From: Marsupella aquatica
Lineage: Eukaryota; Marchantiophyta
Direction: 5' to 3'
NCBI GenBank assembly: GCA_973895155.1
Contig: OZ316892.1
Location: 17,484,001 to 17,548,000, forward strand
DNA: 64,000 bases
In this document: positions 25,587 through 38,460 of the stretch, in pieces
How positions within the stretch are numbered: position 1 is the first letter of the stretch
How the letters are laid out: every line of letters starts with the position of its first letter
Notes under the pieces: generated by a model
What the model was told of the DNA's origin: nothing
Databases searched by the model: none
What the model saw: only the letters and a program-made list of their open reading frames with translations
Position numbers and translations under genes: made by a program

Positions 25587-26979
25587 CTGGACATACTGTT
25601 TTCATACCTGGCAGCAGTGCTGTTGCAATTTACTCCACACATGAGTTCACTCCTTGTGCCGGGCAAAGTATCGATTGCGCACCGAGCTACAGTGCGGATT
25701 CTGATAGTGCTATTGGGCTTTCGTCCCGTGGAAGAGGAAGTAGATATAGTATCACACTTGGACTGTCTGTCATTACCGTTCTAGTGGTTGGTTTTGTGGA
25801 CTTTTGGGGGCCCAACTACCACTGACAGTCTTAGGATTCGGAAAAAAGGGTGTAGGACAGTTTCACTAACCCGTCCAGGGCGACCTTCTGCCAACTTGTG
25901 GTTTTTTTAGATGACCCTTTCTTAGTCGTCATCACAGTATTGGGGCACCAAGTGCTACTTCACTCCAGGCTTGATGGTCATGTGTTTGAGAATGGTTCAC
26001 GACAACCATACTTCTCTGAAGGACTTCTGTATGTGTACAAGGAGTCAGGACAATCATTCGCAGACTCCCTCATGCCTACAGGAGGAGGGGCCTCGGTCTA
26101 CGTACTGAATGTAGCTCTGTACTCTGTTCTTCATCTGCTCAGAGTATGAAACGGTCGGGAGAGGTATGAGTATCCTAAGAGTCGATTTGTTTGCGCGAGC
26201 GTTTCAGGATACTCTGACTCTCAACTGCTCCCAGGATTTTGCCATGTCCATCAGTGAATTTTGAGCTTGACCCCACTACTGAGTCCTTTCCACACAAGTG
26301 CAGTGCCCAGAATGTCTCGACACTTCTGTGATGAAACTCTTGATTGAATTCTCAAGGTGCAACAGTTCGAAGCTTGCTATGGTATTTGCATCGAGGAGTT
26401 GCCCCATGTCTTTCTTCACTCAATCTCCGAGTAATGCATAAGATTTTGGTGGAGAATTTTCTCATTTTGTCAAGGTATTCTGATGTCTCAATGATTTTGG
26501 CTTCTACAGTGGGGACGTCATCCTTTTAGACCTAGAAGGCAAACCCTCCCAAGAGTATATCTGCAATTCCAATGCAAGGACAAATGTCTACTAGACTATT
26601 CCCCGAGACTCGCCCAAACTCGGAATTGGTCTCCAGCTGAGTTTAATCACGAACTACTATGGCATGAAATTTCTCATGATTTTAGGCGACTTTAATCCAA
26701 ATGAGTGTGTAGGGAAAAGTGTGGAATGAAAAATGTAAGGTTGTTGCACTACTAAACCTTTCGTGAGTCACATCATTTAAAGTACTTTTTTGGGTCCCTC
26801 GTAAAACACGTTGTAGACAATTTAAAATTGATTATGGTAACCAGGATCCACCATGAGGTCACGAGCGAAAATGGGGCATTAATAGACTTCGCCTGAGTAG
26901 TGAAAATGGGCTTTAAGAGACTTTGCAGATAGACTTTTGTTCTGGCAAAAATTGTGTACAAAAGCCTCCCTTGTAAGGC
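25587..26979 (+). other. IRX10 3' UTR and spacer
   Basis: The open frames at 25529-25825 and 25898-26149 lie in the presumed 3' UTR. The first overlaps the end of the gene in another frame. They have no family match, and I regard them as chance. No gene is supported in the rest. Confidence 0.4.
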
Positions 26980-27335
26980 AATCATTCTTAAACAATCCAC
27001 CTTCCCTAAACCATCCCGAGGTAGCAAAGTCCAGACTTAAATGCACAAGGAGGATTGTTTAAGAATGCATGCCTTACAAGGGAGGATTTGACAAATATTA
27101 CTGCACAAAAGCCTCCATTGCAAGTGTAAGGCATGCATTCTGAAACCACCCTCCCTCAACCATCCCGAGGTAACAAAGTCCAGTCGAACTTAAATGCACA
27201 AGGAGGATACTTGTTTTCCGGAGATTTGACAAAATTAGTGCACAAAGCCTCCATTGTAAGGCACTCGCTCTTAAATAATCCACCTTCCCTAAACCATCCC
27301 AAGGTAACAAAGTCTAGACTTAAATGCTTGAGGAG
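26980..27335. repeat. Degenerate tandem array, three main units
   Basis: The block CCTCCCTAAACCATCCCGAGGTAACAAAGTCCAG, recognisable by ACCATCCC(G/A)AGGTA, followed by CTTAAATGCACAAGGAGGA, occurs near 27000, 27150 and 27290. Linking sequence contains GCCTCCATTGTAAGGCA. Small internal deletions make the spacing uneven (about 140-150 bp). Confidence 0.7.
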
Positions 27336-28272
27336 GACAAGGAGCTCATGTCCACAATAGATCTGGCAGCGTACTACCAAGTAACTGTGAGATCAAAAGT
27401 AAACTCTCAACTTGAAAAAGGACCAATCTAGTAACAATGGCCAAACAAAGTACAGAGAAGACAAACGTGGAAATGAAAGGAAAGGGCAACTGCAAACTCA
27501 ATACACCTTGAAAACAAGAAAAATTGAGAAATAAAGATCTCCCACTGAATATCATGACTCACATCTACTTTCATAACTAAATTGGCAAGTAGGACATTGC
27601 TGTCCCTCTATGTGGGCAAGCCTTTGCTGAGACCTCTGGGCCCTTAACTTGAGTCATTTGGAGAGAGCATGCAAACATTGGAAGGGTGTTTAAAGTCCAG
27701 TTAGAAAATTATAATCATTGCCAGTAAAGAAGAAAATTTGTAGGAAGCTAAACTACTTTCAGTACTAGAAGTGAGTCAAATTGAATTCTACAACAACTCT
27801 TCATAAATAGGCAATTCCCCAGTCTCATCATTCTCCTACAGTTTTCTGTAAACAATCATTTAGACAAGGGCCAAACAAAATGTGAGAAATTTCCTGCCAT
27901 ATTAGTTTGTGATTAATCTCAGCTGAAGATCAATTCTAAATTGTTACGGGCCTTCAGAGAACCAGAAAATATTCTAATAGACATTTGCCTTTGGAATTGC
28001 AGATAGAATCTTGGGGTTGTTAGCCTTAACAGGACATCCTTTGAAGGTCCACTGTGAGGGAGTCATATTCTATTTTGACATTGTTCTGAACAAATACAAA
28101 GTAGCTGTTCAGACCAAATTGCTTCTGTTGAAGTCATGTACTCAAAGGCTTTAACAAGAGCAATTTGAGGTTAAACCCTAAATCCTAAATGTTTAGGGTC
28201 TTGATACTGCTGAGAAGAATGTGACAATGAAAGCTCTACTACATGGACTAAGATAACAAAATATCATAAAAA

Positions 28273-28440
28273 ATAATTAGATTGACATTCAACCTCACTT
28301 CATTCAGGAAGAGATTGAAGGGGAACAAATTACAGTTGCTTGGTGTCCTAGTGATGTGAATGTAGCTAACGTTCCAACCAAAAGATTAAAGGATGAATAC
28401 AAATTTTTAATGAGAAAGTTATATTTGAAATCTGCTTGAG
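28273..28440 (+). mobile_element. Ty1/copia retrotransposon relic (RNase H C-terminus)
   Basis: The plus-strand frame reads IDIQPHFIQEEIEGEQITVA, then WCPSDVNVANVPTKRL, ending at a stop near 28440. This is the pattern at the very end of copia polyproteins (HIDIxxHFIRExVExGxIxLxYCxTxxxxADIFTK). The codon where the conserved H is expected is a TAG stop. No LTRs or further pol domains are recognisable nearby, so this is a short decayed remnant. Confidence 0.65.
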
Positions 28441-28479
28441 CAAAGCCAATTGAAATAGAGGTAGCTTGTTTAGTAGGAG

Positions 28480-29085
28480 TGACTACAATAATTTCTACAT
28501 TTGAGTAAGAGGACTTTTGCTACCAGATTTGATAAGAGTGACTATAATTGAAATAAGGGGAACTTGGTTGCCAGTCAGACTTGGGAGGAGTAACTTCTAT
28601 AATTGATATAAGATGAACTTTATTACCACTCAGATTTGGTAGGAATGACTGTAATTGAAATAACAGGAATTTTATTATCAGTGAGACCTGGTAAAATTAA
28701 CTTCTATACTTGAACTACTAGGAACTTTGTTACCAGTCAGATTTGGTAAGAATGATTTCTATAATTGAAATAAGATGAAGTTTGTTAGCAGTCAGATTCG
28801 ATAAGACCAACTTCTGTAATTTTACCGAATCTATCAAAATTCTTTTCAGTAAAATTATATTTCTATTTTTGAACTAAGAGTAACTTTGTCACCTGTCAGA
28901 TGAGCTTGTTTGGATTGGAAGGAGTACTTCTATATTTAGACACGAGAATCATTGTTGCGCTCAAAGAAACTTTGTTACAAGCTCATTTCGTAGGAGTGAC
29001 TTCTACATTTGAACTAAGAGAAACTTTGTTACAAGCTGGTTTGGTAGGGGTTTTTCTATGTTTCAAGTTAGAGAAACTTTGATGA
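28480..29085. repeat. Minisatellite, about 50-60 bp period, about 10 units
   Basis: The unit combines GGAGTGACTTCTATAATTTGA, AACTAAGAGAACTTTGTTAC and CAAGTCAGATTTGGTA-like blocks. It is repeated about ten times with many substitutions. The last two units (about 28960-29085) are the most alike. No protein is supported, although an open frame at 28900-29082 runs through it. Confidence 0.75.
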
Positions 29086-30282
29086 TGACAGGGTTACTTT
29101 TGGGGATCAAGGTGAATCATTTCTCTTTCACTTGACATGCCTGATTTCTCGTCCAGTTAAGGACACCCTGATGCGATCATCACATTCTTTGTCACATTTT
29201 GATGAGTCAATTCAATCATGTTGAAAGGTCTCTTTGCATGCAGAAAGTCTTGAGAGGGGCCACTGTGTGATTCATTCTTTGCATGCCAAGTAGAGTTCAG
29301 TTCCAGCAGACACAGTACTTGTGTATTTCTTGGTGTGGACTCACCGACTGCTAGCCTTGACAAGTCTCTGAAGTACAAAGATTCTAGAAATTAGAATCAG
29401 AGTGCAGATGTAGGACTCTAAGCTGGAGAGCTTTGGTTGATAGTTAAAACAGCTCAGTGCTTGAGAAGTAAAATCAAGTAACGAAAATCCACTCAAGTTA
29501 AATTTACTCTCCAAGATATGGACACTGAAACAAGATAAATGCAAAACCTCACAAGTAGCCAGTGCCTTATTCCTACGTCTATCTGTGACTCATTCCATCC
29601 AAGAACAACACAAGATTCCTCCAAGCTGATCACATCTTCTGCACAAATAAAAATCTTACAAGATCAGTTAATCTGTAATCTGGATGAATCCAGAATCGAG
29701 TTGTATGAGAACTACTCTGTCCTGGCATTCCAGTGAAAGTCACAGAGCTAAATTCTCGATATTCTCCTCCAAACGTTTTCACAGCAGATAATAACCTGGC
29801 AACCACACGTGCTAACAAATCTGGTGTTGCAAATGTTGAGCAACGGCAGCTGCAGTAACAAGAAAAGCAACGTTCCAGAGACAGACCCAAAAACAATCGG
29901 ATTTCCTTGAAGCGGACAATTATTATCCATGAAAATCCAGAGCAGTGAAGAATCAACACCGCACTTACATCCTTTCCAGTTCCATAGCGTAATGACATAG
30001 TGCACTTGCAAGGCATTCTCTGACCTGACTACTACATATCGACACAGATCACATGACTTGAGAGATATTTGATTATCTTCAAACATCTACTTGACAGTCT
30101 TCATCACATCAATGAAAAAGGCCCCCGATTACAGCAACGATTATATTCTCCAACCCCATCAAAAAATAGCTCTCCCTCAAATAAGTTTAGGCTTATCTAA
30201 TTGCCCAGTGTTAGCATATGAACATCAGAGACGTGCCACCTTCCATTCCACAAGAAACTGCTTAAAGGTGCTTCCATTCTCT
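29086..30282 (-). other. Spacer and 3' UTR of the DUF1639 gene
   Basis: Minus-strand open frames at 29630-30016 and 29748-30086 overlap. A donor-like GTAAGTG lies near 29967 on the minus strand. None of the frames resembles a known protein. This could hold a 3' UTR intron or be ordinary spacer. Confidence 0.3.
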
Positions 30283-33200
30283 TTAATCTGAATCGCTGTC
30301 AGCACTGCCCATAGCCTTCAAACCCCTTGGTTTCTGCAAGAAAATAAATAGGACAGGGGTTACAGAATGCCCAGAATGTACCCATGGCTACTTCGTAACG
30401 AAATAACAGAAACTTCACCAATTACCTTCTTAACTGCCTTCTTTTCTCTTACTTCATAGCGCTCCCGTGTCAGATCACAAAGCCAAGTTCCTGGGCTAAT
30501 AAACTGCCAACCAACAAGGAACCAACGATTTTCACAGGTTAACTAAGAATCCCAAATGTCACAAGGATCCAATGACCTTCTGCATTCAGGGAATCTAAGC
30601 TCTCTGAAAGTTTCAAGGTGTTGCTCATAACTTGTGTAAATGCTATCGATCTTTCACCTTACAGTGCATAAAGATTTCAACCAAAAGGCTCTCCATCTCA
30701 TTTCAGCAGTGACATCAACCCAGGCCTTCTAAATTGAGCAATTCTATTTTTCCCAATAATATACTTTCATGGAGACGGAAATAAGGCAGACCCTGTAAGA
30801 ATGCAATTACACTGCATATCACGACATTCTATTGACACATTCTTGTGATAAGATGAAACCAATGAAAAAATAAGAGACCCTTGTATTTCTAAACTGATAT
30901 ATATTGAAAATGGATTCCGTTAACTATATTATCTTCTAGAAGCATGATGGGCAAAATGTTTGCAAGCTTCAAATTTCTAGACGACGGAAAGTGAAGTACA
31001 GAGAATTGGCGCTGTAATGGTGCAAAAATCTTCCTGAGCTAAAGAAACAACAATTAAAACCGTTCCCCATGCATTTCGTTTATTGCAATGGACATACCTG
31101 TACATTCTTCTCTACTGTCTTAGGTCGTCTCTTAGGTCTCTGGGGAAGTTTAGTTCCCTTGATTGCTGTAAAATCATCTTCTTTTTCTTTCCTCGTTAAA
31201 GAAGTCAAAATTTTGGGCCACTCAAAAAGCTCCAAGTTCATTTTCTCCACTGCGAGATTCTTTTCTGGAAAGGAATCCGTATCAGGTCGCCGAACAGAAA
31301 ACGTAGCAGCAACAGTATGGCCTCCGCTATTAGAAGTAGGAGCCTTCTCTGCATTATAGGCCAACCCTGAATATTGTTGTCTATATTCTTCTGCATCACC
31401 TGTCTGCCGCTGCTGAAGATGGTCACATTCACTAAACATTGCTGAGGAGCCAGATGCCTCGACAATTCTGCACCAACACAATTGAGAAACAACACGATTA
31501 ACAATTTCTCCTCAGACTAGGTCTTGCTTCAGTGATCGAAAACTACAATATTATTTCAGCCAATTAGGGTTCATCTGTCGAAGCAGTTCACTCCTGCACA
31601 TCTCAAGGCATGAAATACAAAGCCTCTGGGAAGTGTGACCGGCGGATATCACAGGCATTCCCAGCAGAGGCTACAGACATGTTGAAGTACAGCGTCCAGT
31701 AAGCTCTCCTATCGAGCATCGCTAGGAGAATAGAATCTTGTAACTACGGTACTGCTCCTGCCAGACAATTAAACCTACTATTTTAGAGGTTTAGGCTGTC
31801 GACGTACACGAAAATTACGGGTAAGCCAGGTTGAAGAGGATCAGATTAAAGTGGTGGGCTCCACATCAGGAGATATAAGTGATGCAATTGTTATCAAGGT
31901 TTACAAAGAGCATTACATGAATATCATCTGTGACTCTAAAGTAGCGTAATATTCACTGAGTGGAAGTTTCAGAAGGATGTGGTGCAAGCCCTGACAGGGT
32001 TTCGACACAACCACAATATCATTGGCATAGATATATATACAAAGAAACAGCTAAGCACAGAACTGTGGGTCAGTCCTGTTTTTCATCAACGCAGTTGCCA
32101 AAAACAGGACAGTAGGAAGCCTTTAGAACAACGCTGGCAACTACATTCGCAACCCACATAGGACTAGGAATGAATGAGAACGAAGCAACAACTTTACAGA
32201 CATCTTTGGGCCATAAACAACTGAAGGTTACCTCCCTCAGAAATAGAGGGCTAAAATGGCTAAAAGCTCTTGAAGGGATTCAAGGGGCCAAAAGGAAAGT
32301 AAAATAAAACACTACAGAATGGAGTAGAGAGCCTGAGTACTTTCTCGAGTTTTCATGCAAACCATCCCTCCCTAGGCAAATGGCTTACTTCACTGCCACA
32401 CACATGTACAAGAGAGTGATCTTAAATCGTCAGTTGTTTTTGAATAGGACTTGCACACGATACACAATGTGTGGTTGCAGCGTGTATTCTGCTGAAAACT
32501 GCTCCTAGCACGGATAACTAGTAGAACGAACCATGAAATAAAGATGGTTCACGTAACTCGTCCTACTGGCAGCCGAGTATCCATGGGTCACATATAGCAA
32601 ACTTAAGGAAAGTGACTTCACAGATGAAGCATCGGGCGGGTTAGACCTATGAAATCAGGCCTATTATTAGTAAAAGATACTCAACTACAGCCTACTAAAT
32701 TTGAAACCCCTGGAGATTTTACTGCTGCTAGGCACCGAAAGTTCAGAAGCTTGTCTACAAACTTGCAGATGTACCCTCTCATATGAAGATAGCCTGGAGA
32801 TGATTTCACAAAACAATCAGAGGCTCTGGACATACTTGGAGATGCGAAAACGTTCTGCAAGTATTTAGTTGGATGGCATTAAAGAGAAGCGTAAGGGGTT
32901 CCAGAGCACGCTTCAAAGGCAGCGAGTAAGGTTGCTTGCAGGTTGTGTAAGGCGAGAAATCTTGTAGAAGAGGTGAATTACGATAGAAATCGAGACGAGT
33001 GACACGGATTAGAAAGCACCAGGTTAAAGATTTACATTTTCCCTTTTGTACTTGAGCTTTCCAAGCCTCCCTGACTACGGCGATGAAACTTCAAAATTTC
33101 AGGCTCTACCTGACACCCTGATTGTCCAGCAGTCTGACTTCAGGAAAACCCAATCCCCTCCAACACAACTAGAGAGTGATACAGCTCACCTGTACAGAAC

Positions 33201-36200
33201 TTCTAATCCTCAGCTTTCAGCACGAGACTTCCACTATCACTAAATGGCACCGAGGTAGTTGGAACCGAAACAATGTACCTTACTAATCTTGCAATATGAC
33301 TAAATCTAAGTATCAGTAGTAACTTCGTTAGAGCAAAGGCTCAGAGGTCCCAGGTCTCACGGTTACGCCCTCGACAGGTATGAAAAAAAGCACTCAAAAA
33401 CATTTCTGAGGACCAACTACTTTATTATCGTGGACAGGGGCAGTCGGGCAGATCCTGGCCTCCTTGGCATGCTAGAACCTGGTTGTGAATATACAATGGG
33501 TCCTCATTGGACACAGACACTCTTCGATCCCCTGCCTGTAGCCTATCTTCACCGTAAGAGCTCAAGGTTAGGAAACGAGGTAGAGGTTATAGGCAGATTT
33601 TGAGACGAAGACTTTAAGATAAAGTATAGTAGACAAAACCTCTACTAGAATTTAACGAGAAGTAACTTATGGACGACTACGAGTACACATAGCCCAAAAG
33701 AGAAACAACGTTCACACCAGCATTGCAAGCAATCAGCATTTGAAGATCGGTACCATTGGGAAACAAATGAAAGTACAAGATATTCTTGCTGAGTGAGATG
33801 GCGTTCTACTACCATCTCGGCTCTCAAAATAGTCCAATAAAGATTCCACCGTCTTCCCGAAACCATCCAGTCCGTTCACAGCACAAATCGATAGGATAGC
33901 AACTTCAGAGGGAATAAGTAAATTGTCCAGAGGCACCCGATCGCAATTTGGGAACTGTTCGTACAATGTTCAGAGGGAAGTACACTGTCCACAGGGACCA
34001 ACAATGTACGAGCAGTTCCCGAAGTCCCTAATCACAAATCACGACAAGTAAGCAGCAAACAAAGGACACTCAAGATAGAATGCATCAGATCCCTATGATC
34101 CCAGTGAATGTCTACCAAACTTACCAGTTGGTTTCTACTCTCTGATTATGAGAGAAATAATTATGATAGAATTGATGACGCCCGGATAAACTTACACTAT
34201 GAAAAAGGTCACAAAATCCATGCCTTCGACCGAGGCTCCCAACGCAATTGAACTCAAATTGGAACAAGTACTCCACATACATCACCCGCATATCAGAGAA
34301 GCCTAGCGGCGTCAAGTAGGATAGACTTTGCAACCACCAACCAGCGTCATGGTTTCGATATCCTTCATTGACCTTGAGTCACCCATGTGTGAGTTAATCT
34401 ATCTTTCGCTCTGCCTCGCAACCTCATGGTGTCCTCTTGGCTAGTTCGTTACACCCACTTTACTCTCCCTCGTCTATCCAATCATGTAACGGCAACAAAG
34501 ATGTCGTAACAATGAAAACGAACAAACTGGGACTTACCGCTTTGCAGTTCCTGAAGCTACCTCGTGTACGGACGCATTTGAAGGTCTGAGACCGTTCCCT
34601 CTAGATTGGGAGGCAGGTTGGACAGCAACCTGCTTATCAGCTCTAACAACTCGCCTATCCACCCTAATGGATGTCTTCAAAAGACCAGACGGCTCTCTAT
34701 AGCGTGGACGTTTCCGTTGGCCCCACTGCAACAAAGTTTCACCATCTTGCCCTCTTCGATTTTGACCTTCAGATTCCTCGTCCATCACTTCGGTAGTTTC
34801 GGGTGCTTTCATCTCGACGTCTTCATCGGCCTTACTATCGTCGTTGCGCTCATTAGCATCTTTCTCGTCCTTCCGATCTTTGTGCTCTTTCTGGTCTTTG
34901 ACCCCTTTGTGTTCCTTGCTATGGTATGTTGACGACCCCTTCTGTCGCCCTCCAGGCATCTTCAAAACAAGCTTCTCCTCGTCCAAACTTGGACCATCAC
35001 CCCCCACCCTTCTCCCATTATCGGTACTATCATCCCCCTTAACAGATTTACTCGGTGCCTTCCTCCCCAGAACTCCTTGTGAATGATCCGGGCTAAGTAC
35101 CTGTTGTCTGCAAGTTAACCGTGACCATGACGTTGTGAGTTCCTACTTTGACTTTTCGCATGCCTGTACCTTCCTGACTTACGACCCTCTACGCACGCCA
35201 AAAGCCATTAGCCTTAAACACCAAACTACAAGTTGCCAAAAGAGAACCTACTTCAAAACGAAGGAAGAACCCGTCTTTCATGCACACAGCAGAGGATGAA
35301 GCTGCCTAGCATCGATCGTGTCAGGACTCACAGTCGCAATTAATCCTACTGTAATTCGACCACATCAGCTATTCCAGGGAAGATCCAAAGTACTTTCACC
35401 AATTTAACTAACATATGTGCCTTGAGGGTGACTACTGGTCGCTTCGACAACACCCAATTGGTGCTTTCCAGACAAGCCGAATACTTTTCAGCAGGAATTG
35501 TAACTCCTCATAGCTTCGAGGCTGTCGGGCATAAAGGTCATATTTTCATCCCACAATAATCTGACGTCTGATCTGTTTAGCGTGTCCAAAAATAATTCAC
35601 CCGGTTCACTAATGCAATAAGATCAATTCTGTTCATTCACATTCCATAATACCGATACATTACAGATAGGCCGAATACGCTTCCGCAGTAGCTTATTAAG
35701 ATGTCTAATGAAACCCAATTGTGTCACCTTAAGATGCTTAACAATACACCGCATCGCCATTTCTTGATCACTTCCACCTGTAATACACATGCTAGCGCCC
35801 TGCTTAACAGAAGGACGAGCCCCTGCTTAACAGTGAACCGTACGCACAGAGACCGCCAATGCATACAAATGCGGAAACGAATCTCCAGGCAAGTTGCTTC
35901 TACGAAAGATTTGAGGGTCTTGACGATAGGCATGTACTCTCAGGACGCTGCTCATGATGCTACTTGAGACAGTTTTCGAAGTGTTGTAAACGTCCAACCA
36001 GTAGGTCACCAGGCCTATTTCAAAACTAACAAAATCACAGAGAAGCGCGATCCGACAGGCGCTACAATAGTCCTTAATATCCCCGACCAAATTCACTATC
36101 GCCTTTAGTACTCCATTGTCCTGAACACACGACGCGCTTCGTGTAACGCACCTCATCGCAGACGATCTCACCAACTCCGGAACCAACTCCTATCCTTCCC

Positions 36201-36657
36201 GTCGGCACCGGTCTTAGGAGCAGGGACCGCATGGGTCGCATACAGAACTCCGAAGCTTCTCTTCTGCGCGCACGAACACAAGGCCAGTCCTCTTCAGAAT
36301 GATCCCACGACCATGCACTCTAGTCCCCTCGTCGCCAACCCGCTCAGAGCCCGGACAATGGACCGATGAACCAAAAACCGTCGTGTTTCATCAAACGACA
36401 TCATTACAAGCAAGCAATGGGGCAGTCAATCGATCAACCTAACAGACGAGCGAGCAACCAGACTCACGCCAGTACCAAGACGTTGATCTCACAAGCAAAC
36501 CGATCGACTCATCGATAGAACGATAGATCTGCACAACCACTCTCTCTAAAATCACTCCACTCCAAATGCTTCCAATTCCCTCTACACTCCATGATTCTAG
36601 TCCGCCTCACCCCGCATCTGCAGCAGCTCTGCTTCCTTCGTCCTTGGACTTCCTCAT
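30283..36657 (-). CDS. DUF1639 family protein
   Basis: Plant-specific family of unknown function. Five exons fit in phase: 36611-36657, 34538-35107, 31098-31467, 30426-30503 and 30283-30333, giving 371 aa. The domain is unmistakable at the C-terminus: LTRKEKEDDFTAIKGTKLPQ, RPKRRPKTVEKNVQ, FISPGTWLCDLTRERYEVRE, KKAVKKKPRGLKAMG, ending SADSDSD. The N-terminal two thirds is low-complexity and charged, with a Lys/Asp/Glu-rich stretch around residues 70-110, an RKRPR cluster, and WP about 35 residues before the domain core. There is no signal peptide or membrane segment. The first 15-codon exon is inferred from a strong donor and matching phase (2 to 1), so it is the least certain part. The second intron (31468-34537) is 3.07 kb, the longest in the window. 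Confidence 0.82.
31468..34537 (-). other. Large intron 2 of the DUF1639 gene
   Basis: Bounded by GTAAGTC at its 5' end (34537) and TTGGTGCAG at its 3' end (31468). Scattered short open frames on both strands have no recognisable content. The sequence is not obviously repetitive, and I saw no nested gene or transposon. Confidence 0.6.
35108..36610 (-). other. Intron 1 of the DUF1639 gene
   Basis: Runs from GTGAGGC (36610) to TTAACTTGCAG (35108). It depends on the inferred first exon. The minus-strand open frame at 35827-36186 inside it has a donor-like end, but the wrong phase for the next exon. Confidence 0.5.
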
Positions 36658-36895
36658 TCAAGTGCCGGATGACTGTTTCTTCCACGCGTGATGCTGCTCG
36701 TCTGCGTCCTCGCCAACCATCGTTCCTCCTCTCGTCTTCAGTTCTGCGTCGATGAAATGCCTGTGAGGGAGAGGGAGAGGGCTCACTCTCTCACGAGGGA
36801 CGAGGGACGACTTAACCTCTCCTCCATCACTTCGTCTGAATCAGAGTCGAGACGTTTTCTCCTCCTGCGGAAGATCGAGCTTCCACTTTCGAATG
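36658..36895 (-). promoter_or_regulatory. DUF1639 5' leader and promoter-proximal region
   Basis: The plus strand has GAGGGAGAGGGAGAGG and GAGGGACGAGGGACGA at about 36767-36808, so the transcript strand is CT-rich. Upstream the tandem array begins immediately at about 36895. Confidence 0.3.
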
Positions 36896-37465
36896 GACCC
36901 AGATGGACCGGATGCAGCTCGGATGGACTCCACTTAAACATCAGTTCGTACTTAGACAACACTGTTTGGTTACGGAAACGTCGGTTGCACTCAGCAAAGT
37001 GTCGTTTGTATGAAACTCGTGGGTTTCATTGACCCAGATGGACCGATGCAGCTTGGATGGACTTCACTCAAACGTCGGTTCATACTTAGACAACACGGTT
37101 TTGGTTACTGAAACGTCGGTTGCACTCAGAAAAATATCATTTGTATGAAACTCGAGGTTTTCATATGGACCCAGATGGACTGATGCAACTGGGACTCACT
37201 TCACTCAAACATTGGTTTGTACTTAGACAACACTGTTTGGGTTACTGAAACGTCGGTTCACTCAGGAAAGTGTAATTTGTATGAAACTGGGGGGTTTCAT
37301 ATGGACCCAGATGGAGCAATGCAACCAGGATGGAGTATGCTGAACAGTTGGTTTGTACTCAAACAATAGAGTTTGGTGACTGAAATGTTGGCTTTATTCA
37401 GAAATTTTATCTTTCACATCGAAGTCAAGTTTCAAATGGACCCAGATGGACCAATGCAACAGGGA
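36895..37465. repeat. Tandem array, about 135-bp period, 4 units plus a partial
   Basis: The unit holds GACCCAGATGGACCGATGCA, GGATGGACTCCACTTAAAC, GTACTTAGACAACACTGTTT, GAAACGTCGGTTGCACTCAG and TTTGTATGAAACTCG. CCCAGATGG recurs at about 36898, 37033, 37169, 37306 and 37440. Divergence rises away from the DUF1639 gene. Confidence 0.85.
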
Positions 37466-38149
37466 TGGACTGCTTAAACACAAAGTGAGGAGCCTCCTAG
37501 AGCCCCCGGGGTAAACTGCATAGTAGGGTCACAAAGAAGGAGCCTACTAGAAACCCTCAAACCAATCACTGGTTTTCTTTGTCCTTTCTCCCTCCCTTCC
37601 CCCCTCAACCCAGATTGGGCCTTTGACAAATTCTCCCCTCTTGCCTTCCTAGAGGAGAGCTAAAAGAGCAAGCTCAGATATTGGGGCAGGCTAGAAAGTA
37701 CTCTCAGGCTGTGTGCTTGTTGGCCCCCTCTCCCCTGCCCCTTTATCAGTTGAGACCATTGTTATGGGCAGTCTCTTCATCCCCCTGCAATGGTGGAGAT
37801 TCTTGGTTTTGTTGGTAGCTGTGCTCCGGACACAGAGTTCTCCAGTTTCCATTTTGGTCCATCTTCCTTCATCTACCATATCTTGAGGTCCTGACCTCTA
37901 CCTTTGGAATAAAACTAAAAGACAGCGTTCTCCTCAACTGTGCCATCCTTGGGAAGGCGTGAACCAAGCCTTGGTTCCAGCCCCCTGCAACATGAACACA
38001 AACCTAGAACAGCTCAGAAAACCCAGACAACAAGGTGAGAAGTAATCACATGCCCAAATCTCATCACCATCAGATGCCACCTACAGAAAGGGCAGGAAAG
38101 TTTCTGGCCTTTACCCTTGGGTCTCCACAAGAGATGCCGGGGAGGGGGT
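37466..38149. other. Spacer, nothing recognised
   Basis: The minus-strand open frame at 37691-37879 has no recognisable motif. No gene or repeat family is clear. Confidence 0.4.
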
Positions 38150-38460
38150 GGGGGGTTATGGCATGAAAGCCTCAACAAATAGTATCATTACATCAGTTCT
38201 TTTGAGGGCAGCAAAACAAAAGATGGATCACATGTGAGTTGGCTCTTAGATATAGCCATCATCCCATTTATTTTGGCCAAGACAAAGGGGCTTATGGGTA
38301 TGAAAGTCTCAATGAATGGTATGTCATGTTGTCTTAAGGGCCGCAAAACAAAAGGGTTATCACATGCATTGTTGGCTCTTAGATATAGCCCTCATCCAGT
38401 TCTGGCCAAGACGGAGGTAGGTTCAAGGCCAACTCACTATTGTGTTGCTTTACATGGTCA
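38150..38460. repeat. Two-copy duplication, about 130 bp
   Basis: TATGGCATGAAAGCCTCAA, GGGCAGCAAAACAAAAG, ATCACATG and GTTGGCTCTTAGATATAGCC recur once each with about 130 bp spacing, ending with TGGCCAAGACAAAGG and TGGCCAAGACGGAGG. Confidence 0.75.

Noticed and set aside
25529-25825. 98-codon frame with a hydrophobic C-terminus at the end of the IRX10 gene
   Set aside because: It overlaps the real coding end in another frame and lies in the 3' UTR; no family match.
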